Below are positions 53,574-64,000 of a stretch of 64,000 nucleotides of DNA, one piece after another; the stretch's first letter is position 1; the number at the start of each line of letters is the position of its first letter. This DNA is from Chloranthus sessilifolius (lineage: Eukaryota > Streptophyta > Magnoliopsida > Chloranthales > Chloranthaceae). The notes beneath the pieces were generated by a model that was not told where the DNA came from, made no database searches, and saw only the letters and a program-made list of their open reading frames with translations. A program made the translations under genes and the position numbers. Location of the stretch: assembly GCA_021018995.1 (NCBI GenBank), contig CM037598.1, positions 71,752,671 to 71,816,670 of the forward strand, read 5' to 3'.

Positions 53574-56500
53574 CTACTCCCTCCGATGCCTCTGCGAGGG
53601 ACGCTCATCACCCTCTCCAGCATCATCAACTTGAGGACCAGGAACCTGATCCACTGAGGCCTCAGCTGAAGCGTGGGGCATGGACGGAAGCCTCCTAGAA
53701 GAGGAAGGCCTAGCGATAGAACCTCCCTCGCTCGCCTGGCTCGAGGCCCGTCGAGACCATGACCGCAAGGGGTTAAAGGCAAATCAAGGCCCAAGAGCCG
53801 AGTCTGCCTAAGCATAAGCCCTCATACGCTCACGAGTCCCTTGATGGATCACAGCCACAGAGCCACTAACCCTCGATCCCGACCCAGGAAAATGATCGAG
53901 CATCCCTCACACTCTCCCCCCAAGTCTCGCCAAATAGTGCTACAAAAGCTCAATCGTCGCCTGCATCTCAGCACGAGCTATGGTTCGAGCACTCTCTAAC
54001 TTTGTCGTCCCAGTCCTCCACTCAACCTGCAAGTTTATGGTCACCTCCTGAAGATGACGATCGACGAGATCAGATGGAATCTCGCGAACCTCCAGACAAG
54101 TCAGGGCCCGCTGCTTCTCTAAACGCGACTCCTCTAGCTCGCGCACCTACACATGAGCACAAGGCTAAGGCGAGAAAAGGTGCATACATAACAGAGTCAA
54201 GATCAAGAGAGAAGAAGACATACCAGCTCAGTACACTCCTGAAGAAGGTGCTCAACTGTCGCAGCAGTCAACGGATCGGCAGGAGGCACTGGAGGAACCT
54301 CATACGTAGATGGCTACAACATAAATGAACAAACACATCAGATAACATTATCACTAAAAACTCATATATAAATAAAAATGTATATATATATATAACTACG
54401 CCAACTAAACATACCTGAGTAGGAATAGGAGTAGACTCTTGAGGAGGAGCCTCGGAGCAGAGTTAGGCACGGCCTACACAAGAACGAAACAAACCAACAC
54501 AAAACATGTCAGATAAAACGAAATGAAATGAACCAATGTACATATAAACTATAAGAACTACTATACTTAACTCTCAGGATGTACGGAAGCAGCCGTCGCC
54601 TCCCTCATCTAGAACTCCTCAGTAAGCCGATGCTGGAAATATGAAACACAATATTAGCAAACCACTAAATAAGTCGAGTAGAACAACTTAGAAGATCGAA
54701 GAAACTCATCCAGTGCCCTAGCTCAGCTCAAAGCTAGGCCATCATAGGATCCTCCCGACTGGACAATACAGCCGAAGATGGATCAAATGTCGAAGCTGAC
54801 GCCCAAGGAGCAAACAACTCCACCCTCTGCAAGTACAGCCCAAGACAAACGCATCAGAAATAATAATCATAACAGTAGCACTAATGGTTATTTTAAGGCT
54901 AAATACAAGATGCTCACCAATCTGTCAATCTCCCAGCATAGGCTAGACTCCACATCCCGACCAACCTACTGTTCACCTCGGAGCAGCTCAACATATACCG
55001 CCTGACTGGCGACCTCGCTCTCCCTCTCGGTCTGAAGAACAAAGAGGAAACAAAAATAGAATAACTATAGCAAACCGACTAGAAGTAAATGAACTAATGA
55101 CTGAAACAAATAAACCAACTCACCAGGGATGGACGAGTCTCTGCCAGCTGGGCCTCAACTGATCCTCTGTTGCCCTAGCCTGGAAGACGGAGTCCGTCAA
55201 GGAGCGCAGCATCTCCTCATTTGGCCTAAAAGCACATCCCATCTGCTCCATCGCCCTATGAAGGGCATTAATCGCTCTGCGAACCCCATGGCCAAGATGG
55301 CTCTGCTCTAACGCGGCCAACCTCTCTCTCAATGCTGAGACAGACTCAGGACCGCCAACCGCGAAAGAGCCACTCCCATGGAAAGGGCGTGTGAACAGCC
55401 AGCCACCGTCGAGCTCCTGGAACCATCTCACGAACTCCCAGGCATCCGCCTCATCGCGCCCTAGTCACCCTGGTCCCCCCGACTCTGAAGTTGTCCATCT
55501 GAGCCCTCATCTGCACTGTAAAGATCCGACTAGGGGGATCAGTCATCCTCCTCGCCACCCGATGGTGAATCTCTGAAGAGACTCCCTAAGGGAGCCCTAG
55601 CTGTCGTGCTACTCGAGAAAGGTTGATGCGCTCCACCTTCTTGAAGCAGTGGATCCAGATGTCCACATAAAAGAAGGGTCATCCAGACTATATCACCGGT
55701 TCCTCATCATCCTCTCCAGCCGCATAAGGCCTCCAAATAACCTGTAATCAGAGATAAACGATATAACCCATTAGCGAAGTCTAAAACTTAGAACCTAGGA
55801 TGCACTAACAACATAGATAACACATACCTGCCCCGCGTGCATGTCCTCAAAACAACCTCGCGCGGTCTGAAGATCAGAAGACTGACAACTGCGCCCCAAT
55901 GCCCTCCACCACACGTGCATCCGCAGGAAGGTGAAAGTAACCTCCACTAGGACCTGCGAGCGTAAGAAAATGAAGTGATCATACGCCCAAAACTAAACAC
56001 ACAAACATAAAAACAATCACTAAGACAGAGGACAAGACAACTAAGACATTATAACGCTAACAATTAATTAAAACTCACCTAAAGGAAGGGGAGGAAACCT
56101 CCGATCTTCGCGACACCCCTCCCCCGACGGTATAACTGCTCATAAAGGTGGGCTAGGGCCACCGCACACCCCAGGCGTAGGTGGATACCCGATCCATGTC
56201 CTCGAGGAGTGTCAAGAACAAACCCATCACGCAGCCACGGGTCGAAGACAAAAATAGCATTGCACCAAGGAAGTCTTTTCGTCTGCTTTGCCATTCACCG
56301 GCTCAAAATCCAACGCGAGCTCTCGGAGGACCATCGCCACACAACGTGCCCGGAACACTTCTCCCCTCTCCGAGTGATGTCTCGGAGGAATGAATCCGTT
56401 GGCAAAAGTATCAAAAAACCACATCACTCGGACCATCCCCGGTCCGGATCCACTAGACTGATATGTGACCCTGAGTATCTCCTCGCATATCGCCAAATAA

Positions 56501-57442
56501 TCCCCCTCCATCTGCCCCATCAACTTTGCTCTCCTCGATACAGGCAGTGATGTGAGACGATCCTCACAGGGGTTGGCGTGACATCCCTATAGGGAAGAGC
56601 AATGCCTCTTGCTCCTCCCTCCATCGCTCGAGATAGCCGTCGGGCCCGTTTAGCGGGAAGGTTCAAGCTCCAAGATTGGCCCCAAAGGCGAAAGACACCA
56701 ACCATGCCTTCAGAAACTCGGGTAAGGGCGAACATGCGACTCTAACCATGCCATGCTAATGGCTAGCAGAGGAGGCTCCTAATGAGCGATAAAATGAAAA
56801 GATGACATAAGCCTAACCTGAAACTATGCAGGATTAACAAACAAACAAGTACACCTAATACTAATAAAAAGATAGCAACAATACTAAAAATAACAAACAC
56901 TAACCACGGTCGGACCCATCAATGATCAACAATAACGATATATAAATAAAGCATGAAAAGAAGAACTAATATACAACAAAAGAAATCTACAATAGGCACG
57001 TAAAGCATGAAGAAATAATACAAAACGATAAAGTCGACATGACCTAAAACTAGATACAACCATGATGCATGAATGCGTACACACACTAGAACTAAATGAA
57101 AGTTCGACATAAAATTGAAAGGTTTCCAAATCCTAAAAAAGCTATGTCATAACCTAGATGCCTATAAAATAAAGGAAAAGACTCTTGTTCTCGGGCACCT
57201 ACCTGGTCCCTCGCAAAGAACTCCTCCAATGGAATGCGGATCGGAGGCAGAGCCCGACGCGGAGCTGCGTCATCCTCGCCATCCTCATTGCCCTCAAGAG
57301 CACCCTCTCCGATGGCCACCTCAGCAACAACCTCAACATCGACATCAACACCAGTACCAATCTCAGGAGTCTCCTCCACCCCCACCATTTGCTCCAACTC
57401 TGAGTCGGTCAAGTAAAGTCGGTCACTGCTTTCTGATTCCAT
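53574..57442 (-). pseudogene. Antisense additional gene of the Tat element, plant mobile domain-like, multi-exon
   Basis: The start is the minus-strand ATG at 57440-57442 (MESESSDRLYLTDSELEQMV), with an acidic exon ending FFARDQ before the donor CCAG/GTAGGT (about 57205). Further blocks are at 56735-56520, 56523-56227 and 56294-56079, the last reading LGCAVALAHLYEQLYRRGRG and IGGFLPFL, which resembles the WGSA-LAxLYxxL and GG-LLQLW signature of the plant mobile domain. That block ends with a donor TTTAG/GTGAGT. Others follow at 55431-55120 (coiled-coil-like, ERLAALEQSHLGHGVRRAIN, ending before CTG/GTGAGT), about 54146-53940, and a Ser/Arg-rich last exon 53768-53574. Antisense additional genes are known for some Tat elements. 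Exon limits are approximate and frames are damaged. Confidence 0.6.
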
Positions 57443-57610
57443 CTCAGAACAAGGAAGGCAAAAAATTGAGAAGAACGAAAGAAACAGTGCTTAAAGCGGA
57501 CGCGTGGATCGCAAGATATCGTAGAAACACAAAAATCAAAGCGCAAGAAAGCAAGGGAGCAGAGAATCAGAGACAAACCGGAAAGCAAGGGAGAAATAAA
57601 GTTTTTTGGG

Positions 57611-57620
57611 CTTATATAGA
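57611..57620 (-). promoter_or_regulatory. TATA box for the antisense gene
   Basis: TCTATATAAGCCC on the minus strand, 170 bases upstream of the ATG at 57442, so the antisense gene appears to have its own promoter. Confidence 0.6.
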
Positions 57621-58182
57621 ACGTGAGCTGATTGAACGCTCAGACACATGCACAAAATTCAGTCGCGCACCCAAGTACTAGCGTGCAATAATAATCACGT
57701 GCGCTGAACAGGGCACGCAATTAAATTGTCGCCTGCCCCAAAAGGGGTGACGGACCAATCATACGCTCTTAACAGTGCACGTAACTCAATCACGGGCCCT
57801 TCATCCCGCTTGCAATTCCAAAATTCACCCGCACAGTGACCTAGTGACGCTCCAATTGTGCGCATTGAGAAGAGCGCGCAGTGGAATTATGCACACACAA
57901 CAGGGCGTGTAATCTCCCCCTAACTCCTCAATCAAGCGCTCTCATCCAAGCGCATAATCTAATTAAGCACTCTATGAGATGCGCGCAATTGCCCAAGCAT
58001 GAAAAAAAAAAGTGTGCCCAGCTGCAGCAACCAGAGATGGAGCTGTAGACTTAGGCACTAGTATCAAACAGTATTCACAATGCAAAACACACACATGCAC
58101 TCTAGTTTAGACATATGCACCCGAAAAGAGAAATTCAAGACTCACCGATACGCATAATCGCTAAAGCACATGAACGCTAAAC
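57621..58182. other. Region between the antisense promoter and the hAT element
   Basis: Rich in GCGC and CGCA words (for example GAGCGCGCAGTGG, CAAGCGCTCTCATCC), otherwise without coding potential. It may be the upstream part of the antisense promoter or the start of the Tat 3' LTR; no LTR boundary could be fixed. Confidence 0.4.
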
Positions 58183-58460
58183 CATGGGTCAAAATATCAT
58201 TCGATACCGATACGTATTGGACGATACTTATCGGTTTAGGACCTCAGCGTTACGATACATAGGGTATGTATCGTACCCTATCAAAAACATCCTATTTATC
58301 ATCCGATACGGGGAAAGTATCGGCCGTATCGTCCGTATCGGACGATAATTTGATATTATCGTCCGATAATATCCAATTTTTTAGGGGCAAAAAAAAGTAG
58401 TGAAATTATCGTCCGATACGAATGATAATTTCAAATTATCATTCGTATCGGACGATAATT
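58183..58460 (+). repeat. Left subterminal repeats of the hAT element
   Basis: Many copies of CGATACG, GTATCGT, ATCGTCCGATA and ACGATAATTT occur in both orientations, forming large stems (for example GATAATTTGATATTATC). The right end (63550-63655) carries the same words, such as CGATACGTATCG. Such motifs are usually transposase binding sites. Confidence 0.8.
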
Positions 58461-58726
58461 TGATAAAACCGTCAGTGGGACCAGGCACGTGGTCAGTCCA
58501 TTTTCAGCTGATTTTTGGGTCGTTTTTAGCTTCTTTTTTTGTGTTTTTTTATCCTTCAAACAGCAGCAAGAGGCTCTCTTCTTCTTCTTCATCTAAGCAC
58601 TTCTTGTTTGCTTATTTTCACCACAAATCGCCGCCGAATCGCACAAAAAAGCTTGGGATCAACGTCGAAGGTACATGTTTTATCATTTTTTCGTCGTTTT
58701 ATTTCGTTTTAAAGGTTAAAATAAGG

Positions 58727-58876
58727 TAGATCTACCTTATCTAAGAGTAGATCTACCTATAAATATGGTAGATCTACCCTTAAATATAGTAGATCTAGCC
58801 ATAAATTTGATAGATCTACCATATTTAATGGTAGATCTACCCATAAATATGGTAGATCTACCATATTTAATTGTAG
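58727..58876 (+). repeat. GGTAGATCTACC palindromes in the hAT intron
   Basis: About eight copies of TAGATCTA, four of them as GGTAGATCTACC, are joined by TATAAATAT and TTAAATAT spacers. The array begins 56 bases inside the intron. Confidence 0.9.
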
Positions 58877-58916
58877 ATATTAAAATAATTAAAATAACAG
58901 GGTATATCCCATAATT

Positions 58917-59425
58917 ATTTTAAAATTATGGGTCACAAAATAATTTAAATAATTAAAATTGTGGGTCACATGTAATTAAAATTATGGGTCATAAAATAAT
59001 TTAAATAATTAAAATTATGGGTCACATGTAATTAAAATGACCCATAATTTTAAGGGTCACATATACCCTTTAAATTATGGGTCACAAAATAATTTAAATA
59101 ATTAAAATTATGGGTCACAAAAAAATTCAAATAATGAATAATATGGGTCAATATGGGTCACATAATAATTTACATAAGTAAAATTATGGGTCACAAAATT
59201 ATGGGTCACAAAATAATTAATATAATTAATAATATGGGTCACATATACCCTTAAAACTATGGGTCACAAAATAATTTACATAATTAAAATTATGGGTCAT
59301 AAAATAATTAAAATAATTAATAATATGGGTCAATATGGGTCAATATGGGTCACATATAATTAAAATAATTAATATTATGGGTCACATGTAATTAAAATAA
59401 TTAAAATAATGGGGTATGTCCCATA
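58917..59425 (+). repeat. TATGGGTCACA tandem repeats in the hAT intron
   Basis: AAATTATGGGTCACA or AATATGGGTCACAT recurs some 20 times with AATAATTTAAATAATTAAA spacers. TGGGTCA is also part of the terminal inverted repeat, so the array multiplies a word that occurs at the ends. Confidence 0.88.
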
Positions 59426-59808
59426 ATTATGGGATATGCCCCATAAAACATTAGAGTAATATGAAATAAATTTTTAAAAATTAGAATACTAGCAAATAAA
59501 TCTAATTTTTAAAACTTAGAATAATATCAAATAAATATTCATAAATTATAATAATATCAAATAAATATTCAAAAATTAGAATAATATCAAATAAATTTGG
59601 TAAAATATAATCTAATATTTTAAAATTTAGAATAATATGAAATAAATTTTCAAATGTAATCTAAATTTTATAAAAATTAGAATAATATCAAATAAATTTA
59701 ATAAAATATAATCTAATATTTTAAAAATAGCAATAATATGAAATAAATTTTATTTTCAAGTGTAAACTAGATGTTTAATTTAATCCAATCGTTTGCTCAT
59801 TCATGCAG

Positions 59809-62800
59809 GTGAAATAAATAAATATGGTACGTCGTCAGATTCACATTGGCAATACGGTACAACAATAGATGGTGATAGACTCCGGATAGAATGCAAGCTT
59901 TGTGGGAAAAAACTGCTGGGAGGAGGTTTCACATGGTTGAAGGAGCATCTGGCTTACATAAAGGGAGAGATAAAAGGGTATCCCAATGTACCCAGAGAAG
60001 TGAAAGAAAATGTCAGAGCTAGTTTACAAGGGGCAAAGGGAAAGAAAAAGGCTGAAGCCGATCGTGATAGGGAAATATATGAGAGAATCGGGAGGGGAGA
60101 TCCAGAGTTTATATCACCTAGACTTGAGGATGATGAGGATGAGCAAATACTGAGAGTTATGAGAGAGAGTGCCAGAGAAGCACAACAACAGCGAGATCAG
60201 GAAGAAGTCGATTATCGATTTCGGTCCAGGTTGAGGGGCCCATCCATGCCTACTGCTGGATGTTGATGATGATAAGGATGTTGAGCAGACTTCCGGGTTG
60301 CGTAGGTCAACATCCGGGAGGGATTATAGGCCGTACTATAGGCCCCATGGATCCATTTATGTATCGCACTGAAAGCTCCAAACAAAGCAAATTGAATGCA
60401 ATCTCACTTAAACAAATGGGGAAGAAGCTTGGAAAATCTATTGCCAAGTTTTTTATATACAACCACATTCCGACCCAAATAGCAGAGTCGCCGTACTTCA
60501 AAAGCATGATTGATACAAGTGCAGAAGTTGGTCCAGGAGTTAAAAAGCCTTCTGCATACGAGATATCTGGGCCCTTACTACAAGATGAGTACGATGAGAT
60601 AGGTGCCTATGTACAAAGCTTTGAGGATGTATGGGATGAGAGAGGTTGCACAATTATATGCGATGGATGGACTGGTCCCACAAAGAAGAGTTTGATCAAC
60701 TTTTTGGTCTACAGCGATGCCGAGACAGTATTTTTGAAATCAGTTGATACTTCTAGACACGCAAAGACAGTTGATTACCTCTTTCAACTAATGGATAAGG
60801 TAGTTGAAGAGGTTGGAGAGCAGCGGGTGTGCAGGTGGTAACAAACAATATGGAAAATTATAAAGCCGCTGGATTAAAACTAATGATGAAGAGACGTCAC
60901 CTGTACTGGACCCCGTTTGCCGCTCATTGCGTGGACCTCATTCTTGAGGATTTAGGAAGGAGAACCAAGGCACAGGCAACTATTCAGAAGGGAAGAACGA
61001 TTACTTCCTACCTGTACAACAGTGACAAGCTGGTCAATTTAATGAGAGACTTCATGAATAATGAGTTGCTCTGACCTGTGATTACACGTTTTGTAACACA
61101 GTTTTTAGCCCTACAGAGTTTGGCTAGATATAGGCGTGAGCTGAAAACTATGGTGTCGTCGGAAGAATGGAATAAATATGAAATAGAACTCCCACGAGCA
61201 AAGAGACTAGCTTGCACTGAAGTTACTGACCTGATCTACAACACGCAGTTTTGGACAGATGTTGACCACCTGATCGCCGTCACTACCCCGTTGGTGCAAG
61301 TGTTGAGATTGGTTGATGGTGATGAGAAACCAACGATTGTGTACGATTATGAGTCAATGGATAAGGCAAAATTGGCTATCAAAACCAAATGCCCTACAAA
61401 ATATAAACGATACTGGGCGATTATCGACAAGAGATGGAATGCACAATTTCACCAGTACTTGCATGCAGCAGGTATAACATGTTAAACTGCTTATGTAGTA
61501 ATTTTTATTTATTTATTCATTATTTTCATATACTGATGAAATTGCTCATATTTGATGTGTAACACACTACTTGAATCCAGCCTTCCAATATACGCGACGC
61601 TTCGAGTTGAGTGACACTGATGAAATGTATACCAGTTTGCTCAATGTAATCCAATGAATGCTCCCTGAGTTGGCGGACCAAGGTCAAGCCATCAGAGATG
61701 TGAGTAATTATAGTATCATACCTTATAACTAATAAGTCAAATGTCATGTGATATTATGATCTGTTTATTGATATGTGCCTTACTGTATTTTATCTTTATA
61801 GATTGACGTGTTTCGCAAGAGACATGGGTCATTTGGGACCCCGTTGGCGCAATCCCAAATTAAGCACGACAAACCCGCTGATTGGTGGATGCATTATGGA
61901 GGTGATGGTCCGATATTGAGGCGGGTAGCAATGAGGGTATTGTCGCAAACATGTTCCTCGTCCAACTGTGAGCAGAATTGGAGAACTTTCTCTGTCATTC
62001 ACACTAAGATAAGGAATAGACTAACTATGGAACGATTGGAAAAATTAGCCTACTGTCACTACAACATGCGATTAAGGGTCAGGAATATGTAGAGGACCAA
62101 CCGTGGTAAGCAATTATATGAAATCTTAGTTCCTCAATTATATGAAGTCTTACTTACATCTTATACTAATTCATTTATCATATTCTACCTTGCAGACAGT
62201 GAATATTTTGATCCCATCCAGTTGGATTATATATTTGAGGAGGATGACCCTTTGAATCAGTGGATCGAAGAGAGAGAAGAACCAGTCTTGAATCGAGAGC
62301 ACCGAATGGTCGGATAATGCCGAAGAGTAGCGAGCAAAGAAGCTTCCCAACCGAGGCGGAAAAGAAGATTGAATCGTCATTCAGTGGTTGGATCTGATGA
62401 TGAAATGCAGCCCGATAGTGATGATGGGAGTGGTAAGGATGATGGTAGAGGGGACATTGGCACTAGTAGTGGAGGGGAGGATGTTGGTACCTCTGATTAT
62501 TATAGAGGTATTGCAGCATGGGACGATGACTCGACACCGTTAACATTGTTCGACACTCCTACATTTAGAATGGGAGGGGTTGAAGGAAGAGGAGCGTCAG
62601 AATCATATCAAACACTACCACCACAAGGTCCACAAGATGATACAGATATGGGTTATATGACTTCTAGCTTCGAGGGATTCAGTTTGCAAAATACCGAAGA
62701 TTCGGCAACTAGTAACCCATACTACCAGTCACAACAAACCTACCCAGTGCCATATGACTTCGTTGGTCAGATTTTTGGAGGACCGACCTTTACGTACTAC

Positions 62801-62965
62801 ACTGAGCCATATTCGTTGCTACAGCCTCAGTTTCAAGGGGGCACATATGATCATGGGTATCAATATGGCCAACATTATAGGCAAAGGCCGGAAAGCTCAT
62901 GCACCGATGATGATGATGATGATCACGAGGGCCAAGAACTACCACGAAATTCAATGTGGCTCTAA
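59809..62965 (+). pseudogene. hAT transposase (BED finger, DUF659, hATC), damaged
   Basis: Exon 2 encodes a BED-type zinc finger: GTSSDSHWQYGTTIDGDRLR, ECKLCGKKLLGGGFTWLKEH, then YPNVPREV (59830-60010), and a Glu/Arg-rich linker. After shifts near 60260-60300 comes the DUF659 region (KSIAKFFIYNHIPTQIAESP; GCTIICDGWTGPTKKSLINF; VFLKSVDTSRHAKTVDYLF). After a shift at 60830 come HLYWTPFAAHCVDLILEDLG and KRYWAIIDKRWNAQF up to a donor at about 61470. A middle exon (about 61568-61698) has one stop. The hAT dimerisation domain is at 61950-62080 (AMRVLSQTCSSSNCEQNWRT; KLAYCHYNMRLR). A long acidic and Tyr/Gln-rich C-terminal extension ends at 62965. No ATG in frame is visible in exon 1. Confidence 0.88.
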
Positions 62966-63679
62966 ATTAAGTTTTTCATGTATAATTAAATTTATTTTTA
63001 TCAACATACCTATTAATTTTGACAATATATAATTTATTTTTGTCAATATACATTGTAATTTAGTTTATGCATGACTGCGTTGTTCAAATTATGAAATATT
63101 ATCAATAAATAATCTATATATATAAACAAACTCATATGCCAAGGTAAAACATTTAGTTAAGAGGATTTAATGGCAGTTAGAGTATATTCCTTCTAAATTT
63201 GTATAAGCTCTAAGAATATATATAAAAGTGAAATAATTTTGCATCAATCCTAATTTCCTCATTTCAGAGAATTCAATAAGGGAAAGGGGAAACAAAATAG
63301 GCATGTGATCAGCTGGTAAAAAAAATGTTAGAAGATCTATTACATTAAGATAAAAATAAGTCACAAAATAGGCATGTGACTTAGGTTAAGTTACAAAATA
63401 GGCATGTTACTTATATATTCATCTAAATAATGCATCAAATAAGTCAAAAATAAATGCAAAAATAGTTTAAATAAATATAAAATAAATAAATATAATTTTT
63501 CAAATTTTATTGGGATTTTTTAAATATTTTTTTGCGATTTTTTTTTTTTAATGTATCAAACCGATACATTCAATGTATCGCCGATACATTGAATGTATCA
63601 GACGATACCCGATACGTATCGTCCTGGAGGTCAAGACGATACGTATCAGAAATCCGATTTTTTGACCCATGCGCTAAAC

Positions 63680-64000
63680 ACCTAAACGTTTTAGAGCCCA
63701 TCAAAACTTAATCATTAATTAACGCCAACTAAACTAAACCAAATCACACCGAGATTAGCCAACATCAAACTAAACCTAAATCAAGCCAAAGTTTAAGAAA
63801 TGTAAAACAAGTCATAAATAAACAAAATCACCTCTGTAAATATAATGAAATTAACTACAAGTCCTGCCGAGGGCATACCCTCTGAATACACAATCTGAAA
63901 CGAAAGACGAATTTGAATTTAGGACAAACACTCAAAGACACCCGAGCCCACAAACACCTGGGGAGGGCCGCCTGAGTAGCAGTCCATAAGAAGGGGAGAG
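63680..64000. other. Right flank of the hAT element
   Basis: A-rich sequence continuing the 57621-58182 region. It contains CTGCCGAGGGCATACCCTCTGAATA, similar in wording to the CCGGGGGCATACCCCTTG at 53510-53527, but no gene is seen. Confidence 0.35.

Larger units (their letters stand above)
58671..59808 (+). other. First intron of the hAT transposase gene
   Basis: GTCGAAG/GTACAT begins and TTCATGCAG/GTGAA ends the interval. Upstream the exon has a CT-rich leader and reads PPNRTKKLGINVE in the frame that continues in exon 2 (phase 1, Gly codon). It is AT-rich and contains two repeat arrays. Confidence 0.6.
58183..63671 (+). mobile_element. hAT DNA transposon
   Basis: Terminal inverted repeats CATGGGTCAAAA (58183) and TTTTGACCCATG (63671) are flanked by the 8-base duplication CGCTAAAC (58175-58182 and 63672-63679), the hAT signature. 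Subterminal regions are full of GATACG and GTATCG words in both orientations. Between them lies one transposase gene on the plus strand with a long first intron. The length of 5.5 kb and the domain content are those of an autonomous element, but frameshifts are present. Confidence 0.95.

Noticed and set aside
1-64000. Host protein-coding genes, tRNAs, rRNA, CRISPR, bacterial-type operons
   Set aside because: None could be supported. All substantial frames belong to transposable elements, and the remaining frames are short, without domains, or opposite strands of element genes.

Overview
This window is plant nuclear DNA, probably eudicot, from a repeat-dense heterochromatic region. I see no host gene, tRNA or rRNA. 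Nearly everything can be assigned to transposable elements inserted into one another. The evidence is Ty3/gypsy polyprotein domains, tRNA primer-binding sites, polypurine tracts, TG...CA LTR ends, 5-bp target duplications and one hAT transposon with an 8-bp duplication. The species cannot be named from the sequence.

The base layer is an old plus-strand Tat-lineage Ty3/gypsy element. It starts left of the window and survives as four exons-by-accident: 1013-2359 (RT and start of RNase H), 29390-29715 (RNase H), 32502-34084 (second RNase H and integrase core) and 51574-52012 (integrase C-terminus). It is followed by a minus-strand additional gene at 53574-57442 that resembles a plant mobile domain protein and has its own TATA box. 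Later insertions split this base: an Athila-like minus-strand element (2365-29384, TSD ATTAT), a solo LTR 'D' (29716-32501, TSD AGTTC), a minus-strand chromovirus 'B' (34090-51568, TSD AAACT) and a hAT transposon (58183-63671, TSD CGCTAAAC). Removing the first three at their duplications restores the Tat reading frame, which fixes the boundaries.

The insertions are themselves hosts. The Athila-like element contains a gag-only non-autonomous Athila relative (3382-13570), a chromoviral remnant (13571-15139) and a complete Tekay-type chromovirus 'A' (16317-28199, TSD TTTAC). Element B contains a solo LTR 'E' in its 3' LTR (35041-36710, TSD GACTA) and a solo LTR 'C' in its integrase (41944-45277). 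Another LTR of family A type ends at 1012.

Three patterns go beyond a normal TE inventory. (1) LTRs of four chromovirus-like families share a module near their 3' end: a GAGCTA/TAGCTC hairpin, an intron-acceptor-like CAG, a short acidic reading frame ending in -EFF or -DFF (with or without PK) before the stop, and a second hairpin. Codon third positions vary while the peptide end is kept. (2) Most families here carry their own array of short GC-rich palindromes or hairpins in the LTR leader or next to an internal promoter (CTCGCTCGAGCGAG, CTCGCGCGAGCGAG, TTGCCGCGGCAA, CCGCTTTTGCGG and others). A DNA transposon carries one too. (3) Chromoviruses A and B share an extra gene (ORF3) downstream of the chromodomain, preceded by a palindrome array and a TATA box, and both have a short intron at exactly the same codon between Gag and protease.

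All coding regions carry stops or frameshifts, so the copies present are inactive as they stand. Coordinates of LTR ends backed by target duplications are exact. Domain limits and ends of degraded pieces are approximate.
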